From Algibacter sp. L1A34 (lineage in GTDB: Bacteria > Bacteroidota > Bacteroidia > Flavobacteriales > Flavobacteriaceae), in contig NZ_CP047029.1 in assembly GCF_009796805.1 (NCBI RefSeq), forward strand, positions 2,180,501 to 2,244,500: a stretch of 64,000 nucleotides of DNA. The letters are read 5' to 3'. The notes beneath the pieces were generated by a model. The model did no database searches, was not told the origin of the DNA, and worked only from the letters and a program-made list of their open reading frames with translations. The position numbers and the translations under genes were made by a program. Below, piece by piece: positions 15,671 to 23,913 of the stretch (within the stretch, counting starts at the first letter, position 1; each line of letters starts with the position of its first letter).

Positions 15671-16288
15671 TTATTTTAATTCAAACGAGACTGATACACT
15701 ATGGGCTTGCGATGTTGAAGCTCCATAGTTTTGTATATACTGTGCGTTTGTGTTTTGGTCTGAAATGCTAACAATGTCTCCAATAGTTTTATTCAATTTT
15801 TTCGCTATAGCTTTTGCTTTTTGTTTTGCATTATCAATGGCTTTTATTGAAAGGTCTACTAATTGTTTATTTGTTAAATCTGTTGTTTCTACTTCTATAT
15901 TTGAAATTGACACTCCAGCCGATTTTAGATTTATTATTTTTCTAACTTCTTCTTTATTAGTTGTTTTTAAATAATAAGACTCAGATTCTCTATTTTGTGA
16001 ATAAGACATAGCAAATTCATAATATGTGTTTCTTCTAAATCTGCTAAAATCGATTCCTGAATCTGCTAATTTATTAATGTAATTTTTTCGAACTAGATCT
16101 AAAGAGGTGGCTTCCACTTCTCCTTGTCCCTCATAAACCATTATTTGTTGTAAAGCAATTAGAATGGTGTAACTATCATCTAATACTGTTTTTTTTGTTT
16201 CACCAATCACTACAATTGTGTTTTTGCTCTCCTGCGAAATTACAGGTATTGTAAAGAATAATACAATTAAATAGATGAATTTTCTCAT
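15671..16288 (-). CDS. SIMPL domain protein (DUF541)
   Basis: A 205-residue exported protein with signal peptide ending VISQ. The rest has the SIMPL/DUF541 pattern: GETKKTVLDDSYTI at the N-terminus, ISNIEVETTDL in the middle, then the Lys/Ala-rich helix AIDNAKQKAKAIAKKLNKTIGD and a final strand VSVSFELK. Family members are periplasmic and of uncertain biochemical role (E. coli YggE is linked to oxidative stress). Lies 44 bases before the LipL32-like gene. Confidence 0.83.
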   Translation of the reverse strand: MRKFIYLIVLFFTIPVISQESKNTIVVIGETKKTVLDDSYTILIALQQIMVYEGQGEVEATSLDLVRKNYINKLADSGIDFSRFRRNTYYEFAMSYSQNRESESYYLKTTNKEEVRKIINLKSAGVSISNIEVETTDLTNKQLVDLSIKAIDNAKQKAKAIAKKLNKTIGDIVSISDQNTNAQYIQNYGASTSQAHSVSVSFELK

Positions 16289-16313
16289 GGTAATTTGAAT
16301 TTAATTTTAGTTT

Positions 16314-16733
16314 TTAAAAGAAAAAGATAGAAGCAACTATCATCCAGGCACCTACAAATAATCCTACAATACCAAGTTTGCCTTGTTTTGGAGCTAATTT
16401 CTCTCTAAGTACCATTGCTTTTTCTTTTGCAGCATCATTTTTAGATAAAACAAACTTGTTAATAAGGCTAAATCCTAACATAAAACCTAAAATAGATTGT
16501 ATAACACTTCCAGCTAATAATGTCGCCCACCAAATAGGAAATGTTGTAATCCAACCTAAGTTTAAAATTGAAAAGATAATTCCCCAAATACCGTAAAAAC
16601 ATAATATTAATCCAATCCAACCTTGGTAAGGTTCTATTTTTTCTAAAAGCTCTTTTGCATTAGGTTTTTTTGATAATAATAAAGATGGTACTGCGATAAT
16701 ACTTAATAAGATTAATGTAATTCCGAAAGTCAT
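16314..16733 (-). CDS. Small membrane protein with four helices
   Basis: A 139-residue integral membrane protein with four hydrophobic segments, at about 1-18, 37-58, 66-95 and 118-138, with a Lys-rich loop before the last. No catalytic motif is seen and the family is not recognised. First gene of the operon that continues with SIMPL and LipL32-like genes; gaps of 25 and 44 bases. Confidence 0.7.
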   Translation of the reverse strand: MTFGITLILLSIIAVPSLLLSKKPNAKELLEKIEPYQGWIGLILCFYGIWGIIFSILNLGWITTFPIWWATLLAGSVIQSILGFMLGFSLINKFVLSKNDAAKEKAMVLREKLAPKQGKLGIVGLFVGAWMIVASIFFF

Positions 16734-16815
16734 AATTTTTGTTTTTTAATGGTTAAAATTTGTTTTTTATAATTGAAACACCATGTTTTTTTGTGATGTT
16801 TCTCATATTCTTATA

Positions 16816-16823
16816 CAAATTTA
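16816..16823 (-). promoter_or_regulatory. TAnnTTTG promoter element of the LipL32 operon
   Basis: The minus strand reads TAAATTTG, an exact -7 match, giving a start near 16810 and a leader of about 76 nt. There is no TTG at -33; that position holds GGGGTTAT instead, as expected for an activator-dependent promoter. Confidence 0.5.
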
Positions 16824-16842
16824 TACCAATAGCCTCTTCTGT

Positions 16843-16889
16843 ATAACCCCTTATTTAGTGAAAATGAATACCCTGAAAACAGGGGTATG
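16843..16889. promoter_or_regulatory. Candidate response-regulator binding site
   Basis: ATACCCTG-AAAA-CAGGGGTAT (16868-16889) is an inverted repeat with one bulged base. A further half-site, AGGGGTTAT on the minus strand, lies at 16843-16851. Relative to the predicted start at about 16810 the sites centre near -68 and -36, normal positions for an activator. The NarL-type regulator at 17105-17746 is the obvious candidate. Confidence 0.45.
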
Positions 16890-17039
16890 CTTTGTATTGT
16901 GTTGATAGTTAGTAATTAATGGTTTTTGGGTTTTTACTTTTTTTAGATAAAATTCCCTTTTTAATAGAACTACGTAGAAGAATATGTTTTTTTGTTCCTT
17001 TAAATTAGTTTGTTTTAATATTTAAAAGAAGATTGGAGC

Positions 17040-17074
17040 AAAAAAAAGGTGCTATTATAAAATAGAACCTTTTT
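17040..17074. terminator. Intrinsic terminator after the two-component genes
   Basis: AAAAAGGT-G-CTATT / AATAG-A-ACCTTTTT forms a stem with loop ATAA. On the minus strand eight T residues follow; on the plus strand five, so it could work both ways. Confidence 0.75.
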
Positions 17075-17104
17075 GTATAATTGATTTAGTGTATGTTGAG
17101 GCTA

Positions 17105-17746
17105 TTAAGACACATACCCTTTTTTTATGGCGTATTTGGTAAGTCCAGCAAGGTTTCTAACGTTAAGCTTAGTGATTAGGTTTTTTCGGTAGCTTTCAAT
17201 AGTGTGTTTACTTAAAAAGAGCTTATCTGCAATTTCTTGTGTTGTAAACTCTTCTGCAATTAGTGAGATTACTTCAATCTCACGCTTTGTTAATTTAATT
17301 TCTTTTTCTTTATTTTTTTCAAACTTATTTTGAAGGTAAATATCTTTAATATCTTTTGAAAAATACTTTTCGCCTCCCAAAATAGTTTCTATAGCCTTTA
17401 AAAACTCTTCTTTTTGTGCGTTTTTTTGAAGATAACCATCTACGTTGTTTTCAATGAGCGAATCAATAATATCCGGCGTGTTATGCATACTAACAACCAA
17501 CGTTTTTATATTTCTGGAGGTCTCTTTTATCCATTTGTTTAAAGCAATACCATCTACTTCGGGCATGGTAACATCGGTAATTACAAGATCTATTTTTTCT
17601 TCAGTATTTATTGATATATATTTTTGAACATGGCCGCCATGCTTTGCCGTAAATAGAATATTGTAATTGCTTTCCGTTTTTAGAATACTTAATAAACCAT
17701 CTAAAAACATTTTATGGTCGTCGGCTATAATGAGGTTATGCTTCAT
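17105..17746 (-). CDS. NarL/FixJ-type response regulator
   Basis: A 213-residue regulator. The receiver domain has the acidic pair DD at residues 10-11 and the phosphorylatable Asp in DLVITDVTMPEVDG near residue 58. The C-terminal LuxR-type helix-turn-helix reads LTKREIEVISLIAEEFTTQE and LFLSKHTIESYRKNLITKL. It sits four bases after the histidine kinase gene and is almost certainly its partner. The palindrome upstream of the neighbouring LipL32 operon is a likely target. Confidence 0.92.
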   Translation of the reverse strand: MKHNLIIADDHKMFLDGLLSILKTESNYNILFTAKHGGHVQKYISINTEEKIDLVITDVTMPEVDGIALNKWIKETSRNIKTLVVSMHNTPDIIDSLIENNVDGYLQKNAQKEEFLKAIETILGGEKYFSKDIKDIYLQNKFEKNKEKEIKLTKREIEVISLIAEEFTTQEIADKLFLSKHTIESYRKNLITKLNVRNLAGLTKYAIKKGYVS

Positions 17747-17750
17747 TTTA

Positions 17751-19844
17751 TTATGCTTTTAAAGGAATTTCTATATTGATGCTTGTTCCTCTTTCGAGTT
17801 TAGAATCTATATGTAATATGCCGTTATAATTTTCTACTCTATTCTTTATATTCGTTAAGCCAATGCCTAATGTTGTTACCGATAAATCGAACCCAATACC
17901 ATCGTCTTCATAAATAAAGAATATACATCCATTTAAAAGGTCTAATTGTATATCTATGGTTTTGGCTTTAGCGTATTTAATGGTGTTGGTTGTTAACTCT
18001 TGAAAAATCGAAAACAATTCATTTTGTAATATTTTAGTTAGAGAATTAATTTTTACTTCATCGAAAAATGAAACATTTATAATTAGTTCACTGGCTTCTT
18101 CAACAGTATTTATATATTCTTTAATTAAATCTACAAAATCGTTTTCTCTAATTTTTTTAGGTAATAAATTGTGCGATAAGTTTCTTACCTGTTCATAAGT
18201 GTCATCTAATTGACTGTAGATTAACTTCATATTATTGGGGTGATTAGAAAGCTGACTAAATTGTAATTTTATAGCTGCTAAATTACCCCCAACACTATCA
18301 TGCATTTCTTGTGCAATCTTTTTTCGTTCTTGGTTTTGTCCTTCAACAGATGCTTTAATCAACTTTAATTCTTGATCTTTTTTTAAGGAATTAACACGCT
18401 GCTCATTAATCTCTTTCTCTTTTAAATTAAGTAAACCTTGTGCTTGTAGTTTTTGATAGTAAATAATTAAAAGGGCCACAATAGGTATTAGTAAAATAAA
18501 AAATGCAACAAGTACAATATATTTAATGGTCTTTTGTCTATCTAATTCAACGACTTTTAATGCCTCTTTTTCTTTAAGTAGTGCAATTTCATTTTTACGC
18601 TTTTCAACTCCATTTTGTAATTGCAAGACTTGATTTTCGTTTTGTTTTGCAATTATAGCTTTTTGAAGTTTGTATTTTTCTATATCTGCATCTTTGTTCT
18701 TAATATTTAAGCTCTTATTTAAGTTTTCTATCTGTAATACTTTTATAGTTTTTTCTTTTTCGAGAGTTTCAAATTTAATTTCTAGACTATTAATTTCTTT
18801 TTCTTTTTGAGAGTTATCTATAGAGTCTTTTATCTGGTAATATCTTTTTCCATAACTATAAGCACTGTTATAATCATCTTTTCTAACAGAAATTTTTTCC
18901 AGCATAAGATAACTATGCATCAGTACATCTAAAGCACCCAAACTCATGGCTTTTGGTAAAGCGCTTGTAAATATTAAAAGCGCATCATTATCTCTTTTTT
19001 CATTATACAGTGTAGTTCCTATTTTATCTGTAACGATGAGTTCTAAATTATAGAATTTGTTTTGAAAACTTGTTTTTTTTGCGTCGTAGAATTCTAAAAG
19101 CGCTTTGTTTGCTTCTCCATTATTTAAATAATTATCCCCTATATTGATAATAACGTTTATTAAGGCTTGTTTTCTATTGGGGTCTTTCTCACAAATTTCT
19201 TTCGCTTTCTGTAAATAATTATTTGATGTTTTGTATTTGTTAAATGACGAATAAATAGATCCCAAATTGATGTAGCTTCCTAAAATAATTTCATCATTGT
19301 TAGAATATTTAATGCATTTTTCGAAAAGATCTAAAGCTTCTTGGTTCTTGCCTAATGCAATATATGTACTAGCTAATCCATGTAAATGTGAGTAGTATAA
19401 GTTGGTTTCGTTATGTTTTTCGCTTAGTTCTGCGCCTTTAATATTCCATTTTTTACTTTCATGATACAAGCCTTTATTTTTATTGTTTATAGCAAGTAAT
19501 TGGTAAGCCAATATGGTTAGTCTATTTGCTAAAGAGTCGTTAACAGCACTTTTACTTTTAAGCGCTTGTTGGGTATAATAAATAGAAGAATCTATAGCTG
19601 CGTATTTATTATGATAATAAGCAAGCAGAAAGTTGGTGTTTGCTAAAGCTTTATTTGTTTTAAATTTAGGTAATAAATTATGAGCCTGTTTATATGCTTT
19701 TTTATCAAAACCATTATTAAAAAAGTAAAAAAGTGAATCTACTTTTTTATTTTCTCTATCAATAGAAGTCGCCGTTTGTGCCATACAAATAGAGGTATAG
19801 CATACACAAAGAAAAATAATTATGTTTTGAGGCTTAAAAAGCAT
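17751..19844 (-). CDS. TPR-containing sensor histidine kinase (HisKA_3 type)
   Basis: A kinase of about 697 residues. It has a signal peptide, then a periplasmic array of TPR repeats (about 30-350, for example EALDLFEKCIKYSNNDE), a coiled coil, one membrane segment (IKYIVLVAFFILLIPIVALL) and a second coiled coil. The HisKA_3 dimerisation helix follows, with the phospho-accepting His in KKIAQEMHDSVGG, and an ATPase domain with TTNTIKYAKA and LGIGLTNIKNRV. The upstream TTG at 19850 is less likely than the ATG at 19844, which directly opens the signal sequence. The periplasmic TPRs suggest it senses a protein or envelope state. Confidence 0.9.
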   Translation of the reverse strand: MLFKPQNIIIFLCVCYTSICMAQTATSIDRENKKVDSLFYFFNNGFDKKAYKQAHNLLPKFKTNKALANTNFLLAYYHNKYAAIDSSIYYTQQALKSKSAVNDSLANRLTILAYQLLAINNKNKGLYHESKKWNIKGAELSEKHNETNLYYSHLHGLASTYIALGKNQEALDLFEKCIKYSNNDEIILGSYINLGSIYSSFNKYKTSNNYLQKAKEICEKDPNRKQALINVIINIGDNYLNNGEANKALLEFYDAKKTSFQNKFYNLELIVTDKIGTTLYNEKRDNDALLIFTSALPKAMSLGALDVLMHSYLMLEKISVRKDDYNSAYSYGKRYYQIKDSIDNSQKEKEINSLEIKFETLEKEKTIKVLQIENLNKSLNIKNKDADIEKYKLQKAIIAKQNENQVLQLQNGVEKRKNEIALLKEKEALKVVELDRQKTIKYIVLVAFFILLIPIVALLIIYYQKLQAQGLLNLKEKEINEQRVNSLKKDQELKLIKASVEGQNQERKKIAQEMHDSVGGNLAAIKLQFSQLSNHPNNMKLIYSQLDDTYEQVRNLSHNLLPKKIRENDFVDLIKEYINTVEEASELIINVSFFDEVKINSLTKILQNELFSIFQELTTNTIKYAKAKTIDIQLDLLNGCIFFIYEDDGIGFDLSVTTLGIGLTNIKNRVENYNGILHIDSKLERGTSINIEIPLKA

Positions 19845-20086
19845 GTGCAAATGTAGGAATTGCGGAACGTATAATCATCCCAGAAAACAGTGATTTACTA
19901 GTTTTTTAAAACAAAAAGTAGTTTCCTATAAATATATGGTTTCGAACGAATTATTCTCTTAAAACAGATAAACTAATGGTAGTATTATTTTTAAAGCATT
20001 AAAATTCGTTAATAACTCCTTAGAAAACCTGCTTTAAATACGCATCAAAAGTACTATTTTGCACCTTCTATTTTAAACTGAATGAA

Positions 20087-22399
20087 GTGAAAGTCTGTAT
20101 AGCCGAAAAACCCAGTGTTGCCCGCGAAATTGCTACCGTATTAGGTGCAAATACTAAACGCGATGGTTATTATGAAGGTAATGGTTATGCGGTAACTTAT
20201 ACTTTTGGTCACTTATGTACACTTAAAGAGCCAAATGATTATAAGCCTTATTGGAAAAGTTGGGATTTGAATAATTTACCAATGCTTCCCGAGAAATTTG
20301 AAACTAAAGTGGTTGCCAATGATGGTATCCAGAAGCAATTTAGAATTGTAAAAAGTTTATTTGATAAAGCCGAATTGGTTATAAATTGTGGGGATGCTGG
20401 GCAAGAAGGAGAGCTTATTCAGCGATGGGTGATGAATGAAGCCGAATATAAAGGTAAAGTACAGCGTTTATGGATTTCGTCATTAACAACCGAAGCAATA
20501 AAAGAAGGTTTTCAGAATTTGAAACCATCTGAGGATTACGATAATTTATATTATGCTGGTTTTTCTAGAGCTATTGGCGATTGGCTTTTAGGAATGAATG
20601 CTACTAGATTATACACCGTAAAACATGGTGGTTATAAACAAGTGTTATCCGTAGGTCGGGTGCAAACACCTACGTTGGCTATGGTTGTTGGTAGATTTAA
20701 AGACATTGAGAACTTTAAGCCGCAACCGTATTGGGAACTACAAACCTTGTATCGTGAAACGCTTTTTAGTTATGAAGAAGGCCGTTTTGTTAAAAAAGAA
20801 GATGGGGAAGCGTTAGCAAATAGAGTTAAAGAGAGCGACTTTGAGATTCAATCTACAACCAAGAAAAAAGGTAAAGAATACGCGCCAAAATTGTTCGATT
20901 TAACGGGTTTACAGGTGTATTGTAATACGAAGTTTGGCTTTTCTGCAGATGAAACATTGAAAATTGTTCAGAAATTATATGAACAAAAAGTAGTAACCTA
21001 TCCAAGAGTAGATACCACATTTTTACCAAACGATGTGTATCCAAAAGTGTCAGGAATACTTCAGAAGTTAACCAATTATTCTACTTTAACACAACCGCTT
21101 TTAGGAAAGAAAATAAAAAAATCTACTCGGGTTTTTAACGATAAAAAAGTAACCGATCACCACGCTATTATTCCAACGGGAATTCAAATTAATTTACAAT
21201 ACAATCAACAACAGGTTTATGATATTATTGTAAAACGATTTATTGCTGTTTTTTATGACGATTGTATCGTTTCTAATACCACTGTTTTAGGTAATGCAGC
21301 TAAAGTTGTTTTTAAAACTACTGGAAAAGAAATTTTAGAAAAAGGTTGGCGCGTGGTTTTTGAAAACCCTAATGCTAAAGAAAAAGAATCTGGGATTTTA
21401 CCAACTTTTGTAAAAGGAGAAAAAGGTCCGCACGAACCTTCGTTTTTAGAAAAGGAAACAAAACCGCCAAATCAATTTACAGAGGCTACTTTATTACGTG
21501 CTATGGAAACAGCAGGTAAGCAGGTAGACGATGAAGAACTTAGAGATTTAATGAAAGAAAACGGTATTGGTAGACCATCTACACGTGCCAATATTATAGA
21601 AACGCTATTTAAAAGAAAATATATAATACGTAACAAAAAACAGGTGTTACCAACTATTACGGGCGTTCAGTTAATTGATACCATACAGAATGATTTGCTA
21701 AAGTCGGCCGAACTTACAGGGTCTTGGGAGAAGCAGTTAAAGGATATTGAAAAAGGTACATATAGCGCCGGTGCTTTTATAAAAAACATGAAACGCATGG
21801 TAGATGCTTTGGTTTACGAAGTACGAAGTGAAACCAAACGTGCTAATATTTCGCAAGCCAATGTTGTTAAAAATAGAGCGGCCAAAGCTACAGTGAAAAA
21901 ACAAGCTGGAATTATGGCTGAGGTTTGTCCGAAATGTAAAAAAGGACAACTTTTAAAAGGGAAAACGGCTTATGGTTGTAGCGCTTATAAGGATGGTTGT
22001 AAGTTTTTAATGCCTTTTAGTTTTGGTGAGAAAAAGATATCTGAAAAGCAGTTTATTCGATTGCTTCAAAAAGGGTCGACTGTTAATTTAAAAGGTTTTA
22101 AAATTGATGGAGGAACAGTTGAAGGTCTGTTACGTTTTGATGATGATTTTAATCTGAAATTAGAGCCGAAAGTAAAAGTAGAGAAGGCACAAAAAATAGC
22201 AACATCTGAGAATTCCGATAAATTAACCTGTCCAAAATGTCATAAAGGCACCGTTATAAAAGGAAAAACGGCTTACGGTTGTAGCGCTTATAAATCGGGT
22301 TGTGATTTTAAAATGACTTTTGATTCTGTTAAATCTAAAATTAACGGACAGAAGCCTACAAAAGAACTAGTTTATAAAATATTGAAAGGCGAAGTGTAA
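20087..22399 (+). CDS. topB: DNA topoisomerase III
   Basis: A 770-residue type IA topoisomerase. It starts with GTG (KVCIAEKPSVAREIA is the Toprim start; the ATG five bases upstream meets a stop after two codons). The Toprim acidic motif is GDAGQEGELIQRW. The catalytic Tyr lies in VVTYPRVDTTFL; LSVGRVQTPTLAMV and GIGRPSTRANIIETL are conserved core segments. Two zinc-finger-like C-terminal repeats (VCPKCKKGQLLKGKTAYGCS and TCPKCHKGTVIKGKTAYGCS) end the protein. Together with recQ, 14 kb upstream, it could act in decatenation or recombination intermediates. Confidence 0.95.
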   Translation: MKVCIAEKPSVAREIATVLGANTKRDGYYEGNGYAVTYTFGHLCTLKEPNDYKPYWKSWDLNNLPMLPEKFETKVVANDGIQKQFRIVKSLFDKAELVINCGDAGQEGELIQRWVMNEAEYKGKVQRLWISSLTTEAIKEGFQNLKPSEDYDNLYYAGFSRAIGDWLLGMNATRLYTVKHGGYKQVLSVGRVQTPTLAMVVGRFKDIENFKPQPYWELQTLYRETLFSYEEGRFVKKEDGEALANRVKESDFEIQSTTKKKGKEYAPKLFDLTGLQVYCNTKFGFSADETLKIVQKLYEQKVVTYPRVDTTFLPNDVYPKVSGILQKLTNYSTLTQPLLGKKIKKSTRVFNDKKVTDHHAIIPTGIQINLQYNQQQVYDIIVKRFIAVFYDDCIVSNTTVLGNAAKVVFKTTGKEILEKGWRVVFENPNAKEKESGILPTFVKGEKGPHEPSFLEKETKPPNQFTEATLLRAMETAGKQVDDEELRDLMKENGIGRPSTRANIIETLFKRKYIIRNKKQVLPTITGVQLIDTIQNDLLKSAELTGSWEKQLKDIEKGTYSAGAFIKNMKRMVDALVYEVRSETKRANISQANVVKNRAAKATVKKQAGIMAEVCPKCKKGQLLKGKTAYGCSAYKDGCKFLMPFSFGEKKISEKQFIRLLQKGSTVNLKGFKIDGGTVEGLLRFDDDFNLKLEPKVKVEKAQKIATSENSDKLTCPKCHKGTVIKGKTAYGCSAYKSGCDFKMTFDSVKSKINGQKPTKELVYKILKGEV

Positions 22400-22472
22400 C
22401 GTGTTTATTGCTATATCCACGACAGGACATATAATAAGTCTTTAGTTTTTATGAGACACTTGTATTGGGTTT

Positions 22473-23153
22473 TTAAGAATCGGTTTTAAAAACCTTTAGC
22501 TTTAATGCTTTTTCAGAATCTTCTAAAATTATAATTTTATAATTCTTCCATTCTATATACCGTTCCTTTTCCGTGTCCTTATTTAGCGATATAAAAGATA
22601 TGGTTTTCTGGTTATTTTCTTCGAATAACGAAATATTATAGGTGTTAAAAGCATCTGTCTGATTTCCATTTATATCCTCAGACCATTCTCCAACGCAATC
22701 TTTAAACAGAATTTCAAGGTTTCCAATAATAATTTTTTGACCTAAATCAATAAATATTGTTTTTCCAAAGTCTAATTTTTCAATAACTAACGCAACTTCC
22801 TCTTTCTTAATCTTTAAGTCAAAAGAATAGTTTTTATATGCTTTCGGGTAGTTTGTTTTTATACTATCACTAGAGATCTTATAATACCAAAGAAAAGTAG
22901 AGTATTTAGCATTGTTTTCAACTACATTTAATTCCAGTTGAATATGTGGAGAATTCTCGTTTCTTGGTTTTGATTGAATGAATAGATTCGCTGGTTCTAT
23001 AACTAGTTTCTCAAATGTAATACTCGGGTTTTTCCCCTCTATTAAAGGCATTATAATAGAATTATTTATCATATACTTTTCTGATTGAGCATATCCTGTA
23101 AATTGAATGAATGCAAGTAATAGAATCAAGACATTAGTTTCAAAACCCTTCAT
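22473..23153 (-). CDS. Exported hypothetical protein
   Basis: A 226-residue protein with signal peptide ending FTGYAQ. The mature part is rich in beta-strand-like alternation and charged residues, with one Cys near the middle (FKDCVGEWSED). No family was recognised. Convergent with topB (73-base gap) and alone in its direction, with 243 bases before it. Confidence 0.6.
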   Translation of the reverse strand: MKGFETNVLILLLAFIQFTGYAQSEKYMINNSIIMPLIEGKNPSITFEKLVIEPANLFIQSKPRNENSPHIQLELNVVENNAKYSTFLWYYKISSDSIKTNYPKAYKNYSFDLKIKKEEVALVIEKLDFGKTIFIDLGQKIIIGNLEILFKDCVGEWSEDINGNQTDAFNTYNISLFEENNQKTISFISLNKDTEKERYIEWKNYKIIILEDSEKALKLKVFKTDS

Positions 23154-23396
23154 TATTTGGTGTGTTTTATTGTAAAGTTCATGGTTTTATTTAAGTAAGA
23201 ACTTATTGAAGTTGTTTATGAATTTTATATTCAATAGTAATGGTTGCTAAATGGTAAATTAAGATAGCAGGCAGCATTTTTGTATATGGTTTGTTGCGTG
23301 GTTAAGTAACTAAAAATTAAATAAAAAACCCGAAGAGTTTTCGTAAATAAGCTAAAACTAGTAATAAATCATATACGATTTTATTGCATGGCGTTT

Positions 23397-23858
23397 TTAT
23401 TTTTCCTCCGTATCTAGTTCTTTCCATTTCTCATAAGAAACTATTCCGTTTTCAGGTTTAGATTTTCCATTTAAAATCCCAATAAATTCTAGAGAATGTC
23501 CATCTGGGTCGTTAAAATATATTGATATTGCAGGTATCCAGGCAAAAACCATTGGTCTTTCAGTTCCATCATTTAGAAAATTGTAACACCCAATGTTTCT
23601 CTTTTTTAGATAATTCACAGATTGATTTATAACCCATTCAGGCTCGCATTCAAATGCAAAATGTCGAATATCAATTTCATCTTTAGGTTTTTCCCATAAA
23701 CCTAGCATAGATTGCTTATCCTTTCCAATCCAGAAAAAAGCTGCTCTTCGTTCTTCTTCATAATGACATTGTTTTAGTTCAAGAATATTTCCATAAAATT
23801 CAATCGACCGTTCAATATTTTCAACAAATAGATGTGTTTCAAAAAGTCCTTTTATCAT
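23397..23858 (-). CDS. VOC family protein (glyoxalase/dioxygenase fold)
   Basis: A small VOC protein of 153 residues from the ATG at 23858; an upstream in-frame ATG at 23888 would add ten residues not expected in the family. IKGLFETHLFVENIERSIEFYG is the usual first beta-alpha-beta module and SIYFNDPDGHSLEFIGIL the last, with metal-ligand positions His (near the start), His in DIRHFAFE and Glu near the end. Substrate unknown: fosfomycin-type thiol transfer, glyoxalase and dioxygenase roles all occur in this fold. Confidence 0.8.
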   Translation of the reverse strand: MIKGLFETHLFVENIERSIEFYGNILELKQCHYEEERRAAFFWIGKDKQSMLGLWEKPKDEIDIRHFAFECEPEWVINQSVNYLKKRNIGCYNFLNDGTERPMVFAWIPAISIYFNDPDGHSLEFIGILNGKSKPENGIVSYEKWKELDTEEK

Positions 23859-23913
23859 ATTATAGTTCCGGTTTTTCTTAAATGACATACAACATCAACA
23901 TAACTCAAATTAT

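Larger units (their letters stand above)
16734..17104. other. Intergenic control region
   Basis: It holds the promoter of the membrane-SIMPL-LipL32 operon (16816-16823), a candidate activator site (16843-16889) and the terminator of the two-component genes (17040-17074). Nothing else was seen in the AT-rich remainder. Confidence 0.6.
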
